Under the pieces are notes generated by a model, which was not told where the DNA came from, made no database searches, and saw nothing but the letters and a program-made list of their open reading frames with translations. This document shows positions 40,840 through 43,960 of a stretch of 43,960 nucleotides of DNA, in pieces. This DNA comes from CAISIP01 sp031403955 (GTDB lineage: Bacteria > Pseudomonadota > Gammaproteobacteria > Burkholderiales > Burkholderiaceae_C): NCBI GenBank assembly GCA_031403955.1, contig JANNGR010000275.1, positions 1-43,960 on the forward strand, written 5' to 3'. How positions within the stretch are numbered: the stretch's first letter is position 1; each line of letters opens with the position of its first letter. A program made the position numbers and the translations under genes.

Positions 40840-42648
40840 GTGGCATCCCGATCGCCCGATTCGCACATCCGGCATGACACCGCAAGCCATCGGTTGTCGT
40901 GGCGCCTGCTGCCGTTCCTGCGTTGGTGGTCAATGGTCAATCGCCGCACGCTGCGCGCGGACGCCATTGCCGGCTTGACCGGCGGCATGGTTCTGGTGCC
41001 ACAGGGTGTGGCTTTTGCCACCATCGCCGGCATGCCGCCCGAATACGGCCTCTATGCAGCCATGTTGCCGGCAATCATTGCCGCCTTGTGGGGTTCGTCG
41101 TGGCACCTGGTATCGGGGCCGACCACCGCGATCTCGATCGTCGTGTTCGCAACCATCAGCCCGTTGGCCAGCGCCGGCAGCCCGCAATACGTGCAGTTGG
41201 TTCTTACCCTGACCTTATTGGTGGGCGTATTCCAGCTCGCGCTTGGTGCACTGCGGCTGGGCACGCTGGTCAACTTCGTCTCCCACACCGTGGTGGTCGG
41301 ATTCACGGCCGGTGCCGCGATACTGATTGCGGCCAGCCAGATAAAGAACTTCTTTGGCATTTCGATACCACGTGGCGCATCCGCCTGGCAGGTGTTGGGC
41401 GATTTGGTGCAGCAGATCAACCAGGTCAACCCTTACGTCACCGCGGTCGCGCTGATCACGCTGTGCACCAGCCTGGTGGTGCGGCGCTGGTGGCCGAGAA
41501 TGCCGCATATGATCGCGGCCCTGGTGGCCGGTGGCTTGGCGGCTGCGCTGTTCGACCAGCTGGTTGGCAATACGCGCACCGGTATTGCCAGCATCGGCGC
41601 GCTGAAGATCGGATTTCCACCACTCTCGCAGCCCGATTTCTCGCCCGGCACGATCGAGCAATTGGTGCCGATCGCGATTGCGGTGGCGCTGCTGGCATTA
41701 ACCGAGGCGGTGTCGATAGCGCGCGCGGTGGCCCTGAAAAGCGGCCAGCGTATCGATGGAAACCAGGAATTCATCGGCCAGGGCTTGTCCAACCTGGCCG
41801 GCGCATTTTTCTCGGGTTATGCGTCAAGCGGCTCGTTTAACCGCAGCGGGCTGAACTACGAGGCTGGCGCAAGAACACCACTTGCAGCCGTGGCGTCAGC
41901 GCTGTTTCTGCTGCTGATCCTGTTGTTCCTCGCGCCGCTGGCGAAATACCTGCCGATTCCGGCCATGGCTGGCATCCTGTTCGTGGTTGCCTGGGGTCTG
42001 ATCGACTTTCAGCAGATCGGCGAGATCGTGCGCGCGAGTCGCCATGAAGCGGCTGTGTTGGCAGCCACCTTTGTCGCCACGCTGACGCTCGAGCTCGAGT
42101 TCGCCATCTATAGCGGCGTGTTGTTGTCGTTGATGCTGTATCTCAACCGCACATCGCGGCCGCCACTGGAGGAGGTCAAACCGGTTACTTCACCCGGCGG
42201 CGTGCTCGGGTTTGGCACCGGCTCGGTCCTGCCCGATTGCCCGCAACTGAGAATGGTTCGGCTCAACGGCTCGATCTTCTTTGGCGCGGTGAACCATTTG
42301 CAGGACGCCTTGCAGCCCATCGACGCGCAGCAGCCACCTCAAAAGCACCTGCTGCTGGTCGCCGGGGGTATCAATTTCGTCGATCTGGCTGGCGCCCAGT
42401 TGCTGGCACAGGAGGCACGCCGCCTTCGGGCTCAAGGCGGCGCGTTGTATATCTTCAACATGCGAGACGAGCCACTCCAGATGCTGCACCGCTGCGGCGC
42501 GTTCGACGTGATCGGCGCCGAGAATTTCTTCCAGCTCGGTGACGACCTGTTCGGCATTTTGTTCCAGCGCCTCGATGCCGGTGTATGCAGCCGCTGTACC
42601 GCGCGCATTTTTGCGCCCTGCAAGACCGCCCCGGTCGCGGTTGTTTAG
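40840..42648 (+). CDS. SulP/SLC26-family anion transporter with STAS domain
   Basis: A 602-residue inner-membrane protein with about 11-12 hydrophobic segments and the SulP signature region (GLTGGMVLVPQGVAFATIAGMPPEYGLYAAMLPAI). A C-terminal STAS domain spans roughly residues 450-570 (LVAGGINFVDLAGAQLLAQEA). The tail adds a Cys-bearing stretch (CSRCTARIFAPC). It starts with GTG, with GGAG about 10 nt upstream. Substrates in the family include sulfate, bicarbonate and dicarboxylates. It converges with the LysR gene, overlapping its stop by 4 bases. Confidence 0.88.
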   Translation: MASRSPDSHIRHDTASHRLSWRLLPFLRWWSMVNRRTLRADAIAGLTGGMVLVPQGVAFATIAGMPPEYGLYAAMLPAIIAALWGSSWHLVSGPTTAISIVVFATISPLASAGSPQYVQLVLTLTLLVGVFQLALGALRLGTLVNFVSHTVVVGFTAGAAILIAASQIKNFFGISIPRGASAWQVLGDLVQQINQVNPYVTAVALITLCTSLVVRRWWPRMPHMIAALVAGGLAAALFDQLVGNTRTGIASIGALKIGFPPLSQPDFSPGTIEQLVPIAIAVALLALTEAVSIARAVALKSGQRIDGNQEFIGQGLSNLAGAFFSGYASSGSFNRSGLNYEAGARTPLAAVASALFLLLILLFLAPLAKYLPIPAMAGILFVVAWGLIDFQQIGEIVRASRHEAAVLAATFVATLTLELEFAIYSGVLLSLMLYLNRTSRPPLEEVKPVTSPGGVLGFGTGSVLPDCPQLRMVRLNGSIFFGAVNHLQDALQPIDAQQPPQKHLLLVAGGINFVDLAGAQLLAQEARRLRAQGGALYIFNMRDEPLQMLHRCGAFDVIGAENFFQLGDDLFGILFQRLDAGVCSRCTARIFAPCKTAPVAVV

Positions 42649-43559
42649 ACCTTCGGCAGGTTTTCCCACCAGCGCGGGCCAAAGCGGCCCTGCAGATAGG
42701 CCACAAAAGCCGACACCTTTCCTGGAACCAGCTTGGGCGACGGGAACACCGCGTGGATCTCCTGCTCGGGCAACGTGTGGTCTTTTAGCACTTCCAGCAC
42801 ATGGCCCGACGCCAGTGAATCGGCCGCCACATAACGCGGCATCGCCGCCAGCCCCAGGCCGTTGCGCGCGGCGGACAACACGGCCGACAAGTTATTCGAG
42901 CGCAAACGCCCGGTCACCGTCACGGTGACCATGTTCCCCTTGGGGCTGCTCAAACGCCAGATGTCGTCACCTAGCACGCTGCTGTAGATCAATGCCGCAT
43001 GCGCCGCCAGCTCAGTGCTGGTGCGCGGTGTGCCATGTTTGCGCAGATATTTTGGCGCGCCAACAATCAACCACGGGTTGGTGCCCAGAAACCGCGCTCC
43101 GAGCGAGGAGTCGGCCAGTTTGCCCATGCGAATTGCCACATCGATACCCTGGGCCACCAGGTCGCAGTAACGGTCGTCGAAAATCAGGTCCAGTTGCACT
43201 TGCGGATGTTGCGCCATGAAGTCCAGCGCCAGCGGCACTACGACGCGGCGCCCGAACGCGACCGAGGTACCGATGCGCAGCAGCCCCTGGGTCTGGTTGT
43301 GACGCAGGCTGGCGATGTTCTCCGCTTCGTCGGCTTCGCGCGTGATGGTTTTGCATTTCTCGAAGTAAAGCGCCCCCGGCTCGGTCACGCTGACACCGCG
43401 TGTATTGCGGTTAAGCAAACGCACTTTCAGCCGGGCCTCGGTCGCGGCGACCATTTTCGTGACGGTAGGTTGGGTGGTGCCGAACTCGCGCGCCGCGTTC
43501 GAGAAGCTGCCGGTTTCCACCACACGCACAAACACCTGCATGGCCATCAAACGGTCCAT
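42645..43559 (-). CDS. LysR-family transcriptional regulator
   Basis: A 304-residue regulator with the N-terminal winged helix MDRLMAMQVFVRVVETGSFS, then NAAREFGTTQPTVTKMVAATEARL, and a C-terminal substrate-binding fold. It is divergent from gcl. A perfect palindrome 16 bases upstream of its own start is a natural binding site. It may regulate gcl and glyoxylate use. Confidence 0.92.
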   Translation of the reverse strand: MDRLMAMQVFVRVVETGSFSNAAREFGTTQPTVTKMVAATEARLKVRLLNRNTRGVSVTEPGALYFEKCKTITREADEAENIASLRHNQTQGLLRIGTSVAFGRRVVVPLALDFMAQHPQVQLDLIFDDRYCDLVAQGIDVAIRMGKLADSSLGARFLGTNPWLIVGAPKYLRKHGTPRTSTELAAHAALIYSSVLGDDIWRLSSPKGNMVTVTVTGRLRSNNLSAVLSAARNGLGLAAMPRYVAADSLASGHVLEVLKDHTLPEQEIHAVFPSPKLVPGKVSAFVAYLQGRFGPRWWENLPKV

Positions 43560-43574
43560 TCGATTTGCTCCATT

Positions 43575-43591
43575 TATTCCACCGTGGAATA
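43575..43591. promoter_or_regulatory. palindromic operator between lysR and gcl
   Basis: TATTCCAC-C-GTGGAATA is a perfect 8-bp inverted repeat around one base. It contains a T-N11-A pattern as expected for LysR-type boxes. It lies 15 bases before the lysR start and about 90 bases before gcl, where a TATAGT (43637-43642) could be the gcl -10. Confidence 0.55.
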
Positions 43592-43681
43592 GATGTTATG
43601 GGTTAGCGCCGTCTTCCGCAATCCCTGGCGGCTCCTTATAGTCAACCCCATCAACTTGACAACCTTGAAGGAGAACACGCG

Positions 43682-43960
43682 ATGACAAGAATGAGAGCGA
43701 TAGAAGCCGCCGTCTGGGTGCTGGAAAAAGAAGGTGTCACGCAGGCTTTTGGCGTGCCGGGGGCGGCCATCAACCCGCTTTATGCGGCGTTGCGCAAACA
43801 GGGCACGATTGGCCACATCCTGGCGCGCCATGTGGAAGGCGCGTCGCACATGGCCGAGGGTTATACGCGCGCGGTCGCCGGCAACATCGGCGTGTGTATC
43901 GGCACCTCGGGTCCGGCCGGCACCGACATGATCACCGGTCTGTACTCGGCGCAGGCGGAC
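43682..43960 (+). CDS. gcl: glyoxylate carboligase (5' part, runs off the right edge)
   Basis: The first 93 codons of a thiamine-diphosphate enzyme: MTRMRAIEAAVWVLEKEGVT, then FGVPGAAINPLYAALRKQGT, HILARHVEGASHMAEGYTRA and the GTSGPAGTDMITGLYSA segment. This N-terminus is characteristic of Gcl rather than acetolactate synthase. GAAGGAGA upstream of ATG 43682 is a strong RBS. It would join two glyoxylates into tartronate semialdehyde, taking glyoxylate made by purine breakdown. Confidence 0.93.
   Translation, partial: MTRMRAIEAAVWVLEKEGVTQAFGVPGAAINPLYAALRKQGTIGHILARHVEGASHMAEGYTRAVAGNIGVCIGTSGPAGTDMITGLYSAQAD

Overview
The window is GC-rich bacterial chromosome with dense genes. It most resembles a betaproteobacterium, probably Burkholderiales. 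The reasons are family-level resemblance of the proteins, the puu/spu polyamine genes, and a purine-catabolic block with a cytochrome-type urate oxidase. No rRNA, tRNA, CRISPR array or intact transposase was seen. All family names come from reading the translations; no database search was run.

Layout. (1) 1-1600: the 5' part of thrS on the minus strand. Its leader encodes an 11-residue peptide with three consecutive Thr codons, followed by a competing hairpin and a rho-independent terminator; this looks like a ribosome-mediated attenuator. (2) 1.6-5.1 kb: toxin-antitoxin (TA) territory. It holds an intact Phd/PIN pair, a VapB with a broken vapC whose middle part seems to lie 1.5 kb away, a Fic protein, and an antitoxin whose HigB-type toxin has lost its middle. 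(3) 5.1-6.5 kb: aceA. (4) 6.6-14.5 kb: a minus-strand putrescine operon (puuB, puuD, puuA-like, spuC-like aminotransferase, potG, potH, potI). (5) 14.6-15.5 kb: a divergent EamA-type exporter. (6) 15.5-22.3 kb: an accessory region with a DUF3368 orphan, a 3' fragment of a D-amino-acid dehydrogenase gene, an intact ParE/RelE pair, a group II intron 3' remnant, an XRE antitoxin, a chimeric hicA/transporter/higB relic, hicB, the full-length dehydrogenase, a dihydrodipicolinate-synthase-family gene (probably hydroxyproline catabolism) and an intact higBA pair. (7) 22.4-28.2 kb: a plus-strand operon of a zinc alcohol dehydrogenase and a branched-chain-amino-acid-type ABC transporter with a fused LivM-LivG. 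(8) 28.6-31.4 kb: divergent SEC-C and XPB/Ssl2-like proteins of unknown role. (9) 31.7-40 kb: a purine catabolism block (urate oxidase, xdhC, hiuH, a GntR regulator, allantoinase puuE, a UraD-AllC fusion, an M20 peptidase). (10) 40-43.9 kb: DUF72, SulP, LysR and the start of gcl.

How it fits together. Purines are oxidised to urate (XdhC matures xanthine dehydrogenase; its subunits are not here). Urate then passes through the urate oxidase, HiuH, UraD, PuuE and AllC towards glyoxylate, which Gcl could condense; AceA also yields glyoxylate. A 14-base palindromic element is shared by the urate oxidase and gntR upstream regions, which suggests GntR controls the block. Between hiuH and gntR lies a 59-60 bp tandem array of hairpins.

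The most unusual points are the thrS attenuator, the repeated pattern of damaged toxins beside intact antitoxins, the ~640 bp direct repeats bracketing part of the TA island, and the hairpin array.
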